A stretch of 64,000 nt of DNA from Clostridia bacterium (lineage in GTDB: Bacteria; Bacillota; Clostridia; TANB77; CAG-508), in NCBI GenBank assembly GCA_016290095.1, contig JAEESU010000019.1:62001-126000 (forward strand). The letters are read 5' to 3'. The translations under genes were made by a program, and so were the position numbers. Positions within the stretch are counted from its first letter, which is position 1. Each line of letters begins with the position of its first letter. This document shows positions 55,921 to 64,000 of the stretch, one piece after another. The notes beneath the pieces were generated by a model. It saw only the letters and a program-made list of their open reading frames with translations. It ran no database searches and was not told the DNA's origin.

Positions 55921-56065
55921 AAAGGCTAGCGCCAGGACTATTAGTATAAATAGTTGACGAGGTTTAGAGTTATCGAAATATTCGGCGGGTACTCTAATGG
56001 TATAATTACTACCAAATATTAAACAAAAAAATAATAGCAATATTATAACAGAAATTTAATAAGTA
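55921..56065 (+). ncRNA. glmS ribozyme
   Basis: AAGGCTAGCGCCAGGACT carries the self-cleavage site (5' of the G in AGCGCC, 55928-55933). GTTGACGAGG follows, then TTATCGAAATATTCGGCGGGT, all conserved catalytic-core blocks of the glucosamine-6-phosphate-activated ribozyme. It sits between the promoter and glmS, so glucosamine-6-phosphate would trigger cleavage and mRNA decay. The rest of 56066-56162 is AT-rich leader with an AAGAAAGG ribosome site before glmS. The region 55744-56162 has no other gene. Confidence 0.93.
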
Positions 56066-56162
56066 ATTTTCTTACACCTGTCTTTATAAACTTACAAATT
56101 TAGGGCATCATATTATTGCCTTATATTTGCTGTAGTTATTTTTTAAGAAAGGTTTTTTTATT

Positions 56163-58010
56163 ATGTGTGGAATAGTTGGATATGTTGGCAAAAAAGAAGC
56201 GAAGCCAGTATTAATTAATGGTCTTTTAAGACTTGAATATAGAGGTTATGATTCAGCAGGAATCGCTACAATTGAAGATAATCATCTCATAAAAGTTATT
56301 AAAGACAAAGGAAGAGTAAATCAATTAAATGAAAATGCAGAAATTAATTCTTTAACAGGTACAATCGGAATTGGTCACACTAGATGGGCAACTCATGGTA
56401 AACCATCAGGAGTCAATTCTCACCCACATCTAGACAATAGTAGATGTTTTGCAGTTGTTCATAATGGAATAATAGAAAATTATGCAGAATTAAAGGAATT
56501 CTTAATTTCTAAAAATTATACTTTTTTATCTGAAACAGATACAGAAGTTATTCCAAATTTAATCAATTATTATTATGAAAATTCTTCTAATAGTAGTTTA
56601 GAAGGAAATGAAAAATTCTTAAAAGCAGTTATAGATGCAACCAAGAGGCTTAAAGGAAGTTATGCTATAGAAGTACTATCTTCCCTATATCCTGACTGTA
56701 TGATTGTTGTTCGAAAAGACAGTCCTTTAGTTATAGGAAAAGGCGAAAATGAAAATTATATCAGTTCAGATATTCCTGCAATTCTATCTTTTACAAAAGA
56801 CTTTTATCTTTTGAATGATAGAGAATTTGCTCTAATAACTAGAAATGATATTGTTTTCTATAATGAAAATGCAGAAAAAATCCAAAAAGAAATTAAAAAT
56901 ATTACTTGGGATGCAGGTGCTGCTGAAAAAGATGGTTATGATGACTTCATGCTTAAAGAAATCTATGAACAACCAAAATCAATTAGAGAAACAATCGGAT
57001 CTAGGCTTCCTAAAGATTCAATATCAGTAATTGAAGATTTAGCATTATCAAAAGAGTATTTAGAATCTATCAAAAAAATATTTATTGTAGCTTGTGGTAC
57101 AGCAATGCATGCCGGATTAACTGCAAAAGGAATTATAGAAAATTTATGCGAAATACCTGTAGAAGTTGAAGCTGCTTCTGAATTTAGATACAGAAATCCT
57201 ATTGTTAATAGCAGAACTTTATGTATTTATATTAGTCAATCAGGAGAAACTGCTGATACTATAGCAGCATTAAAACTTGCAAAATCAAAAGATGCTAAAA
57301 CAATTGCAATCACAAATGTAATTGGATCATCTATTTCTCGTGAAGCTGATTATACATTATATACTCATGCAGGTCCTGAAATAGCTGTTGCATCTACAAA
57401 AGCATATACTTCTCAAATTGTTCTTTTAGCAATACTTGCTATTAATTTTGCTGAAACTTTAGATATTAATAATAGCAAAGTTAGAGAATTAAAAAAAGAA
57501 ATTTTGCTTTTACCAGGTAAAATTGAAGAAGTACTTAAAAATGAACAAGAAATAAAAGAGTTTGCAAATAGAATATATAAAGAAAAAGATGTATTCTTTA
57601 TTGGTAGAGGTGTTGATTACACTGTTGCACTAGAAGGTTCTTTAAAATTAAAAGAAATTTCATATATCCATTCTGAAGCATATCCTTCAGGAGAATTGAA
57701 ACATGGACCTATTGCATTAATAGAAAATGGAATTACAGTTATTTCTATTTTGACAAATCCATTGTTAGTGGAAAAATCTATTAGCAACATCCAAGAAGTT
57801 GTTACAAGAGGAGCAAAAACATTTGTAGTAACAAATCAAGAATTAAATCATAATTTTGATAAAGTTATTAAAATACCAGAAACAAGTCCTCTTATCTCTC
57901 CTATCCTTTCAGTAATACCATTACAATTACTTGCATATTTTATTTCTAAAGCAAAAGGATTAGATGTAGATAAACCAAGAAATTTAGCAAAATCAGTAAC
58001 AGTTGAGTAA
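56163..58010 (+). CDS. glmS: Glutamine-fructose-6-phosphate aminotransferase
   Basis: 615 residues. It makes glucosamine-6-phosphate from fructose-6-phosphate and glutamine for peptidoglycan and amino sugars. The N-terminal Cys after Met (MCGIVGYVG) is the glutaminase nucleophile. LEYRGYDSAGIA and GHTRWATHG are the class II amidotransferase motifs. Two SIS domains (IFIVACGTAMHAG at about residue 302, GRGVDYTVALEGSLKLKEI at about 481) form the isomerase. It is controlled by the upstream ribozyme. Confidence 0.97.
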   Translation: MCGIVGYVGKKEAKPVLINGLLRLEYRGYDSAGIATIEDNHLIKVIKDKGRVNQLNENAEINSLTGTIGIGHTRWATHGKPSGVNSHPHLDNSRCFAVVHNGIIENYAELKEFLISKNYTFLSETDTEVIPNLINYYYENSSNSSLEGNEKFLKAVIDATKRLKGSYAIEVLSSLYPDCMIVVRKDSPLVIGKGENENYISSDIPAILSFTKDFYLLNDREFALITRNDIVFYNENAEKIQKEIKNITWDAGAAEKDGYDDFMLKEIYEQPKSIRETIGSRLPKDSISVIEDLALSKEYLESIKKIFIVACGTAMHAGLTAKGIIENLCEIPVEVEAASEFRYRNPIVNSRTLCIYISQSGETADTIAALKLAKSKDAKTIAITNVIGSSISREADYTLYTHAGPEIAVASTKAYTSQIVLLAILAINFAETLDINNSKVRELKKEILLLPGKIEEVLKNEQEIKEFANRIYKEKDVFFIGRGVDYTVALEGSLKLKEISYIHSEAYPSGELKHGPIALIENGITVISILTNPLLVEKSISNIQEVVTRGAKTFVVTNQELNHNFDKVIKIPETSPLISPILSVIPLQLLAYFISKAKGLDVDKPRNLAKSVTVE

Positions 58011-58062
58011 GATGTATTTTATGCATTTTAATTGAACTTATTAATTGAAATTAGAAAAACTA

Positions 58063-58116
58063 AAAAGAAAAGTGAGGAATGTTCGGTTTTACCGAAAGCG
58101 ACTCACTTTTCTTTTG
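58063..58116 (+). terminator. Terminator of glmS
   Basis: AAAAGAAAAGTGAG and CTCACTTTTCTTTT pair over 14 bases and enclose a second hairpin (TTCGG and CCGAA around TTTTA). This nested stem is followed by a T-rich run. Confidence 0.75.
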
Positions 58117-58175
58117 TGATTTTCTATGAAATTTTCTGATTTAATAAGAGTAATTAAAAAAACTAAAATACATTC

Positions 58176-61100
58176 TTACTCTGCTGTTACTAAATTTGTT
58201 ATTTCATTTGTTACTTCTTCTACTTCTATCTCATTTACTATTTCATTAGAAACCGTTTTTTCTTCGTTTTTTGTAACTTCATTTACCGTTTGATTTTCTA
58301 CAATCTCATTTGTAACTACATTTTCAGTAACTATATTTGATACTTCATTGTTTATTGTATTATTGATAGTGTTTTCGATTGTATTTGTGTTTGTTACTGT
58401 GTTTTCATTAGTATCATCATTAACTTTAGTAGATTTATATTTCAAAACTAAATTAGTTAAATTGCAATAATCTTTTTCGTATGATTTTATTTTTATCTCA
58501 ACTGTATCTTTAGTTGTGTCTTCTACAACGACACTCCAATCGCCTTTATCTATTTTTCCATTTTCAATTGATTCTACTTTATTCCAATTTTTATTGAAGA
58601 ATTTTTTCAAAGCATAATCATTTATTTTTTTGCCTGATAAAGTCTCGTTAAACACTAGTTTTGCATTATCATTAATTGTTAATATTTCTTTTTGTGCATT
58701 ACTTAATTTAGAAATATCATCATAATTAACACTATCTATATTAATATAAATATATTGATTCTTTGTTTTTACAATATTATAGATACTTGTAATACTAGGA
58801 TTTCCTTTTATATTTAAATTTGAACAATCTAAACTTTCAAATAAACTAGAATTGTCTAAATCACAATCTTCTAAATTTAAGATTTTTAAATTTTCCATAT
58901 TCAATTTTCCAACTAGATTCTTATTTCCAGCTAATGAAAGCGAAAATAAATTTTTCAAATCAGATAACTTAGTTATATCTTCTAATTCGTTATTAGCCAA
59001 ACTTAAATTGAATACATTATCTAATTTCATTATTTCATCAAGATTATTTATCTTACAATCTTCTAAAATTACATAAGGTATCTTACTTATTGCTTCAAAG
59101 TTTTTTAACCCAACATTTCCAGATAGATTTATTGTATATATCATTTCATTTTTAAAACCTGATAAATCTGTTATATTATTATTTGAAACATCTAGATAAT
59201 CTAATTTGATATCATTAAATAAATCTAAATTGCTAATATTGCAATTTCTTGCTTCTAATGAGAAATAATTTTCCCCATATTCATCATCATAATAATAGTT
59301 TTGACTTGTTCTATTTTGTATTATTTCTTCTAGATATTCCCATCCTTCTACTGGATTTTCTGAGATACTTAAACTATATAAATTAGAGATATTATGAAAA
59401 TTTTCTAAACTAGTAATTTTATTTTTTGAAACATTTAAACTATAAATATTTCCTTTTATATTTTGTATTTCATTATCACCAATATTACTGTTAACTAATA
59501 AAACATCAGCAACTCCACTTGATGGAAAACTATTTCCTATTACCATTTCCGGATTATTAGAAAGGTCTAAAGCATATAAATTCTCTTTTTTAGACATATC
59601 CTCTAATTGTTTTATCTCACATCCATCTAAATACAATGCATTTGCATTTTTTAATTTACTATATCCACTTATTCCCTTATTTCTATTTAAGTGTATTTCA
59701 TAATAGTTATTATATTCGCTATCTTGCTCATAATTAAGATTTTCTAAACTACTAATATCACTAATCTCATTATCGGATAAATCAATAAAATAAAGTCCAG
59801 TATCCATTTTAGAAAAAACAGTTGCATCTTTTATTTTATTTTTAGATAAATCTATTGATTTTATATTTGGTAAGTTTACTAAATTTGCTAAATTTGAAAT
59901 ATTATTATTAGATAAATTTAAATAATATAAATTATAAAAAATCTCGAATCCGCTTAATGATGAAACATTTTTATTACTAAAATCTAAATAACGTATTGTT
60001 GAAATTAGATTTTTTGTAGCGTATTTTTCACCATTTATAGTTTTTAATAAATTTCCATAATCTTTTTCAAGATAATCTCTAATAATATCATTACTAATAC
60101 TGCTTAGTTTATATGCATTATCAAGTGATGTAGATACTACTCCTGATAAACCACTTTCTACATATTTGTCATCATATGATATATAGTAATATCCTTTATC
60201 ATTTCTACTTTCTCCCCAAGAATTTAATGCTATATATGCTCCATCATGTTCAGGTGTTTTTCCTGATGGTGAACGGAAATTATTTTTTGAATAATTATCA
60301 TCCCAGCCTACAATTGTTACTGCATGATTTACCATGTCATATGTATCAATATCTATATAAGCATTTTTCTCACTTGTAGCAACAACTTCAGCATATAATC
60401 CACCATTCTTCATAATATGCCTTTTTACAGTATTTCTAAAATCTTGAATTTCTTCATCTGTGTACATTGAATATTCGCTTTTATAGATTGTTGGAAAATC
60501 AACTGTCTCTGTTACTATTTTTACTGGTTCCATATCAGTAAATTTGGCATATTCTTTTTCAGAATAATTTTTGTATGGTACAGTATCTTCTAGAACAACA
60601 CCTGATACATTTAAATAATCTTTGAATATGCTAAAGTTTCCACCAGTATCAATTCCTCTATATCCATAAATCAAATCAGATTCTATATAATTTAGATGCA
60701 TTTCTGAAAAATCATAATCTTTTCTTTCATTTAATGCTAAATATGTTTCTAGAGAATTTAATGATGCAAATCCCCAGCAAAGTCCATATCCACCCTGATC
60801 ATCAACTTTTATTTTTATTCTTTCTGATAAATTAAATTTTTCTGGTATTGTATTAGTATCTAAATATTGTTTAATTTCATCTAAAGCATCTATTTTTACT
60901 TCTTGCTCTCTTGGTACAATCTCCATTTTTTCTTTTTCTTCATCAGATAATTTCAAATATTCTTTATAATTTGTAGAATATGTTTTTTCTTCTGATTCTT
61001 TTGCTTTCTCTTTTGAAGTTTTTTCTTTGGTATCTAAACCAGCAATTTCTTTTTGGCCCTCTGTTAAATCTGATGTTCCCTTTTTAGGATTAACATATGT

Positions 61101-61214
61101 AACATTAGGCATTTTTGGAGCTTGTTTTTTTGAAACGATCATTCCAACAACAACTCCTAAAGCTATTACGGCTACACATGCTACAACTATCATTATAATT
61201 TTTATTCTACTCAT
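58176..61214 (-). CDS. Membrane-anchored papain-like cysteine protease with leucine-rich repeats
   Basis: 1012 residues. Helix at residues about 5-27, then a charged linker. The papain (C1) domain is at about 100-370: GGYGLCWGFASLNSLETYL carries the oxyanion Gln replaced by Gly-Tyr-Gly context and the catalytic Cys (about 145), NHAVTIVGWDD carries the catalytic His, and ALNSWGESRNDKGYYYISY carries the Asn. From about 400 to 840 there are leucine-rich repeats of the internalin type (NLSNNNISNLANLVNLPNI-like units), then a C-terminal low-complexity tract of NEV/ENT repeats (about 930-1012), like that in the giant surface protein. It is likely an outside-facing protease with a protein-binding arm. 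A promoter with TTGACA and TATAAT lies upstream. Confidence 0.8.
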   Translation of the reverse strand: MSRIKIIMIVVACVAVIALGVVVGMIVSKKQAPKMPNVTYVNPKKGTSDLTEGQKEIAGLDTKEKTSKEKAKESEEKTYSTNYKEYLKLSDEEKEKMEIVPREQEVKIDALDEIKQYLDTNTIPEKFNLSERIKIKVDDQGGYGLCWGFASLNSLETYLALNERKDYDFSEMHLNYIESDLIYGYRGIDTGGNFSIFKDYLNVSGVVLEDTVPYKNYSEKEYAKFTDMEPVKIVTETVDFPTIYKSEYSMYTDEEIQDFRNTVKRHIMKNGGLYAEVVATSEKNAYIDIDTYDMVNHAVTIVGWDDNYSKNNFRSPSGKTPEHDGAYIALNSWGESRNDKGYYYISYDDKYVESGLSGVVSTSLDNAYKLSSISNDIIRDYLEKDYGNLLKTINGEKYATKNLISTIRYLDFSNKNVSSLSGFEIFYNLYYLNLSNNNISNLANLVNLPNIKSIDLSKNKIKDATVFSKMDTGLYFIDLSDNEISDISSLENLNYEQDSEYNNYYEIHLNRNKGISGYSKLKNANALYLDGCEIKQLEDMSKKENLYALDLSNNPEMVIGNSFPSSGVADVLLVNSNIGDNEIQNIKGNIYSLNVSKNKITSLENFHNISNLYSLSISENPVEGWEYLEEIIQNRTSQNYYYDDEYGENYFSLEARNCNISNLDLFNDIKLDYLDVSNNNITDLSGFKNEMIYTINLSGNVGLKNFEAISKIPYVILEDCKINNLDEIMKLDNVFNLSLANNELEDITKLSDLKNLFSLSLAGNKNLVGKLNMENLKILNLEDCDLDNSSLFESLDCSNLNIKGNPSITSIYNIVKTKNQYIYINIDSVNYDDISKLSNAQKEILTINDNAKLVFNETLSGKKINDYALKKFFNKNWNKVESIENGKIDKGDWSVVVEDTTKDTVEIKIKSYEKDYCNLTNLVLKYKSTKVNDDTNENTVTNTNTIENTINNTINNEVSNIVTENVVTNEIVENQTVNEVTKNEEKTVSNEIVNEIEVEEVTNEITNLVTAE

Positions 61215-61242
61215 AACTTCTCCTTCGTAAATTGATAATTAT

Positions 61243-61273
61243 ATTATAACATTTAGTAAAAAAATATTGTCAA
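61243..61273 (-). promoter_or_regulatory. Candidate promoter of the papain/LRR gene
   Basis: On the minus strand TTGACA (61273-61268), 19 bases, TATAAT (61248-61243). The spacing is slightly long. It lies about 30 bases before the ATG. Confidence 0.5.
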
Positions 61274-61286
61274 AAAAATGAAAAAA

Positions 61287-61329
61287 AATTAAAGATTTTT
61301 CAATAATTAAAATTGAAAAATCTTTAATT
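61287..61329 (-). terminator. Terminator of the DUF2508 gene
   Basis: AATTAAAGATTTTTCAAT and ATTGAAAAATCTTTAATT form a perfect 18-pair stem directly after the stop codon, with a T-rich tail. Confidence 0.75.
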
Positions 61330-61330
61330 C

Positions 61331-61570
61331 TTATATTACTTTTAAATCTCTTTTTTTAGCAAGTTTTAGCAAATAACAATACCTTGCCTCTTCTGCTTTT
61401 ATTTGATAAGTATAATAATCTACCAAATCAGTTTCTGCAAACTGTAAATTATTATGCATATTATTTAAAATAATTTTTACTTCTTTTATATTCTGTAACA
61501 ATTCTTTGTCTTGTTCATCCTCGTTTTTTTCTAATATAGTTGCTTCTTTAACATATTCACTATACATCAT
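61331..61570 (-). CDS. DUF2508 (YaaL-like) protein
   Basis: 79 residues. The C-terminal block DLVDYYTYQIKAEEARYCYLLKLAKK (residues about 49-74) matches the DUF2508/YaaL pattern, a small helical protein common in Firmicutes with no settled function. It follows engB with about 39 bases between and has GGAGGAAA before ATG. Confidence 0.75.
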   Translation of the reverse strand: MMYSEYVKEATILEKNEDEQDKELLQNIKEVKIILNNMHNNLQFAETDLVDYYTYQIKAEEARYCYLLKLAKKRDLKVI

Positions 61571-61609
61571 ATTTCCTCCATATAGTATATATATGCTATT
61601 AAAACAAAA

Positions 61610-62197
61610 TTATTCCAAATTTATTTTTGACTCAATTTCTTTCCAAACATTATCTATATATATTTTTCTTTCAGATGAAAATGGTAAAATAGTGCTATAT
61701 GAAATTCCAAAATGTTCTTTTATTCTTTTTACTTCCTCATCTACTTTTGTTACAGCAATTTTGTCAGCTTTATTTGTTAAAACAATAAATGGTAAATTAG
61801 TTTTCAAAATATATTTATACATTAATTCATCATCTTCTGTTGGCTTGTGTCTTATGTCTAAAAGAAGAATAATTAATGAAATATTTTGACCAGATCTTAA
61901 ATAATCTTCAATGTAATTTCCAGAATATACTTTTTCTTCTTTTGACATTTTGCTAAAGCCATAACCAGGTAAATCTACAAAATAAAATTTATTATCAATA
62001 TTATAGAAATTAATTTGTCTGGTCTTTCCTGGTGTATTGCTTGTTCTAGCTAAAGATTTTCTACCAGTCATAGTATTAACAAAAGAAGATTTTCCAACAT
62101 TAGATTTTCCAACTAATACAACTTCTGGTAAGTCTCCTTTGGGATATTGTTTTTGACTAGTAGCAGATATTTCAAATTTGGGATTTTTTACTATCAT
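61610..62197 (-). CDS. engB: Ribosome biogenesis GTPase EngB (YsxC)
   Basis: 195 residues. It is needed for 50S assembly. G1 GKSNVGKSS (residues about 30-38), G2/G3 TPGKTRQINFYN and VDLPGYGFSKM, and G4 NKADKI (about 143) are all present. It lies after serS. The length is normal. Confidence 0.95.
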   Translation of the reverse strand: MIVKNPKFEISATSQKQYPKGDLPEVVLVGKSNVGKSSFVNTMTGRKSLARTSNTPGKTRQINFYNIDNKFYFVDLPGYGFSKMSKEEKVYSGNYIEDYLRSGQNISLIILLLDIRHKPTEDDELMYKYILKTNLPFIVLTNKADKIAVTKVDEEVKRIKEHFGISYSTILPFSSERKIYIDNVWKEIESKINLE

Positions 62198-62210
62198 ATT
62201 TTTCTCCTAT

Positions 62211-63497
62211 TTATTTCTTTGGAACTAGTACTTTTGTACCACCCATATATGACCATAATACTTCTGGTATTTTAACACTTCCATCTTCTTGATAATTATT
62301 TTCTAATACGCCAATTAATCCTCTTGGGCTTGCTATAACTGTGTTATTTAATGTTGCAACTAAATAATTTCCTTTTTCTCCTTTTGCTCTTATTGACAAT
62401 CTTCTTGCTTGAGCATCTCCTAATGTTGAACAGCTTCCAACCTCAAAATACTTCTGCTGTCTTGGACTCCATGCTTCAACATCCACAGATTTAACTTTTA
62501 AATCTGCTAAATCTCCACTACAACATTCTAAAGTTCTAACTGGTACATCTAAACTCCTGAAAAATTCAACTGTATAGTTCCACATTTTATTATACCAATC
62601 CATTTGTTCCTCTGGCTTGCAAAGAACTATCATTTCTTGTTTTTCAAATTGATGAACTCTATATAATCCTCTTTCTTCTAGTCCATGAGATCCAACTTCT
62701 TTTCTAAAGCATGGAGAATATCCTGTCAAACGAATTGGGAGTTCTTCTTCTTTTACTATTTGACCTTTGAATTTTCCTATCATAGAATGTTCACTTGTAC
62801 CTATTAAATACAAGTCCTCACCTTCTATTTTGTACATCATTGCTTCTAATTCTTCAAAACTCATAACACCATTAACAACATCTGATCTAATCATAAATGG
62901 TGGTATACAATATGTGAATCCCTTATTAATCATAAAATCTCTTGCATATGCAAGCATGGCTTCATGAAGTCTAGCAACATCACCTAACAAATAATAGAAT
63001 CCATTACCACTAGTTCTTCCAGCACTTTCTTTATCCAAACCATTTAAGCTTTCTATAATATCAGCATGATATGGTATTTCATAACTTGGTACAACAGGTT
63101 CACCAAATCTTTCGTTTTCAACATTTTCACTATCATCCTTTCCAATTGGAACAGACTTATCCATTATATTTGGAATTTTCATCATTCTTTCTTTTATTTC
63201 TTCTTTTAGATCTTCTTCTTTTCCTTCATTAGCAGCAAGCTTATCATTAATTTCTTGAACTTCTTGTTTAATTTTTTCTGCTTCCTCTTTTTGACCTTTA
63301 GCCATTAAGCCACCTATTTCTTTACTTTTGCTATTTCTTTGCATACGAAGTTCATCACACATTAATGTAAGCTCTCTTGATTCTTTATCAAGTTTTAAAA
63401 CTTCATCAACTAGAACTAATTTATGATCTTGAAATTTCTTTTTAATATTTTCTCTTACAATATCTGGATTTTCTCTTAAAAATTTAATATCTATCAT
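62211..63497 (-). CDS. serS: Seryl-tRNA synthetase
   Basis: 428 residues. It has the N-terminal coiled-coil arm that binds the long variable arm of tRNA-Ser (residues about 1-105) and the class II catalytic core: motif 2 CFRKEVGSHGLEERGLYRVHQF (about 266-287) and motif 3 near GLIGVLENNYQ. It lies downstream of a DUF1653 gene and the T-box leader, so it is controlled by uncharged tRNA. Confidence 0.95.
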   Translation of the reverse strand: MIDIKFLRENPDIVRENIKKKFQDHKLVLVDEVLKLDKESRELTLMCDELRMQRNSKSKEIGGLMAKGQKEEAEKIKQEVQEINDKLAANEGKEEDLKEEIKERMMKIPNIMDKSVPIGKDDSENVENERFGEPVVPSYEIPYHADIIESLNGLDKESAGRTSGNGFYYLLGDVARLHEAMLAYARDFMINKGFTYCIPPFMIRSDVVNGVMSFEELEAMMYKIEGEDLYLIGTSEHSMIGKFKGQIVKEEELPIRLTGYSPCFRKEVGSHGLEERGLYRVHQFEKQEMIVLCKPEEQMDWYNKMWNYTVEFFRSLDVPVRTLECCSGDLADLKVKSVDVEAWSPRQQKYFEVGSCSTLGDAQARRLSIRAKGEKGNYLVATLNNTVIASPRGLIGVLENNYQEDGSVKIPEVLWSYMGGTKVLVPKK

Positions 63498-63543
63498 ATT
63501 CCCCTCCTTGATTTTGAGAACACATCCTCAAAAATCAGAAAAC

Positions 63544-63804
63544 TTATTTTTTTGTATAATCTTTTTCTAGATTCTCACATAATTCAAATCTATGTTTTTG
63601 ACCAGTTATATTATCAGGTCTTTCAGGTATTTCTTCTAGAAACATTGCTTCTCTTCTAACCCAAATTCTAGAATCATCTCTATCATATATAGGTTTATAT
63701 ACGACCATTCTTTCTTTTGTTTCCGAGTCTAAAGCTACATTTTCTACAAAATAATAATTTCCTTTAAAGTGTCTATACACTTTTCCAATTTTTACTTGTT
63801 CCAT
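63544..63804 (-). CDS. DUF1653 protein
   Basis: 86 residues from the ATG at 63804, behind AAAGGAGGA. The pattern KIGKVYRHFKGNYYFVENVA and ERMVVYKPIYDRDDSRIWVRREAMFLEEI is the small beta-barrel-like DUF1653 family, function unknown. It lies between the T-box leader and serS, so it is induced together with serS. Confidence 0.85.
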   Translation of the reverse strand: MEQVKIGKVYRHFKGNYYFVENVALDSETKERMVVYKPIYDRDDSRIWVRREAMFLEEIPERPDNITGQKHRFELCENLEKDYTKK

Positions 63805-63835
63805 AAAAATTCCTCCTTTAAACATATAACAAAAA

Positions 63836-64000
63836 CGCCCTTATGCGTTTTTGCATAAGGGCGAATATATCGCGGTACCACCTTAATTTATATCTTGTTT
63901 TATTACTATAACCTGTAACAACTCGGGCTAGTTTTCTAGCAAGCTCTTAAGAGTAGATTTCATAAACGCTTTTTCCTGTTTACACCAACCACAGGCTCTC
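63836..64000 (-). promoter_or_regulatory. T-box leader with terminator, 5' part outside the window
   Basis: On the minus strand the conserved T-box AAGGTGGTACCGCG is at 63884-63871. The perfect terminator stem CGCCCTTATGC and GCATAAGGGCG (63863-63836) with a T run follows it. Upstream (63885-64000) the stem I/II/III region is partly present; the specifier loop is beyond the edge. Binding of uncharged tRNA to the T-box would block the terminator and permit DUF1653-serS transcription. The gene order implies tRNA-Ser. Confidence 0.9.

Noticed and set aside
1..64000. tRNA, rRNA and insertion sequences
   Set aside because: I looked for tRNA T-arm patterns, rRNA blocks, transposase motifs and terminal inverted repeats and saw none that I would support.

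Overview
The window is AT-rich DNA from an uncultured, spore-forming member of the Clostridia. The evidence is an alpha/beta small acid-soluble spore protein, the YqfC/YqfD sporulation pair, a PdaA-type cortex deacetylase, a glmS ribozyme, a T-box leader and Gram-positive gene order around era/recO and uvrC/hpt. Most genes are on the minus strand.

Layout. 1-4003: start of a Tad/Flp pilus operon (cpaB, two degenerate ParA-like proteins, cpaF). 4158-13191: housekeeping and sporulation genes (HAD phosphatase, SASP, a membrane zincin, hpf, recO, era, dgkA, ybeY, yqfD, yqfC). 13244-16179: a small operon with a SipW-type signal peptidase. 16302-16667: a foreign-looking one-gene island. 16709-39413: a large surface system with a 3451-residue beta-repeat protein, several TasA/SipW-dependent-type exported proteins, two intact SipW-like peptidases, one degenerate one, and a membrane-anchored McrB-like AAA+ ATPase next to a DUF2357-like protein. 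39652-42784: a 1044-residue acidic protein. 42815-48303: clpB, a polytopic membrane protein and pdaA. 48362-49121: a second foreign-looking island with an OB-fold protein. 49294-58010: rluA-type synthase, methyltransferase, ispH, uvrC, hpt, a zincin, and glmS behind its ribozyme. 58176-64000: a papain/leucine-rich-repeat surface protein, a DUF2508 protein, engB, serS, a DUF1653 protein and a T-box leader.

The main discovery candidate is translational. By eye I looked at every CGG trinucleotide in every native gene (about 19,800 codons). CGG occurs in frame only four times, and at all four places the conserved protein continues only if the ribosome skips the C and resumes at GGN (glycine), a +1 shift. 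Two sites are in cpaF (one inside Walker A), one is in a SipW-type signal peptidase between its catalytic Ser and His, and one is in a zinc protease just after HEVYH. No other frameshift was found. This suggests that CGG is unassigned or starved in this lineage and is tolerated, or used, as a +1 shift signal, so that CGGN acts like a four-base glycine codon. The only in-frame CGG codons read normally are in the two foreign-looking islands.

Within the surface system, SipW-like peptidases would process the TasA-like proteins, and the AAA+/DUF2357 pair may assemble or remodel the product. That role is inferred from gene order only.
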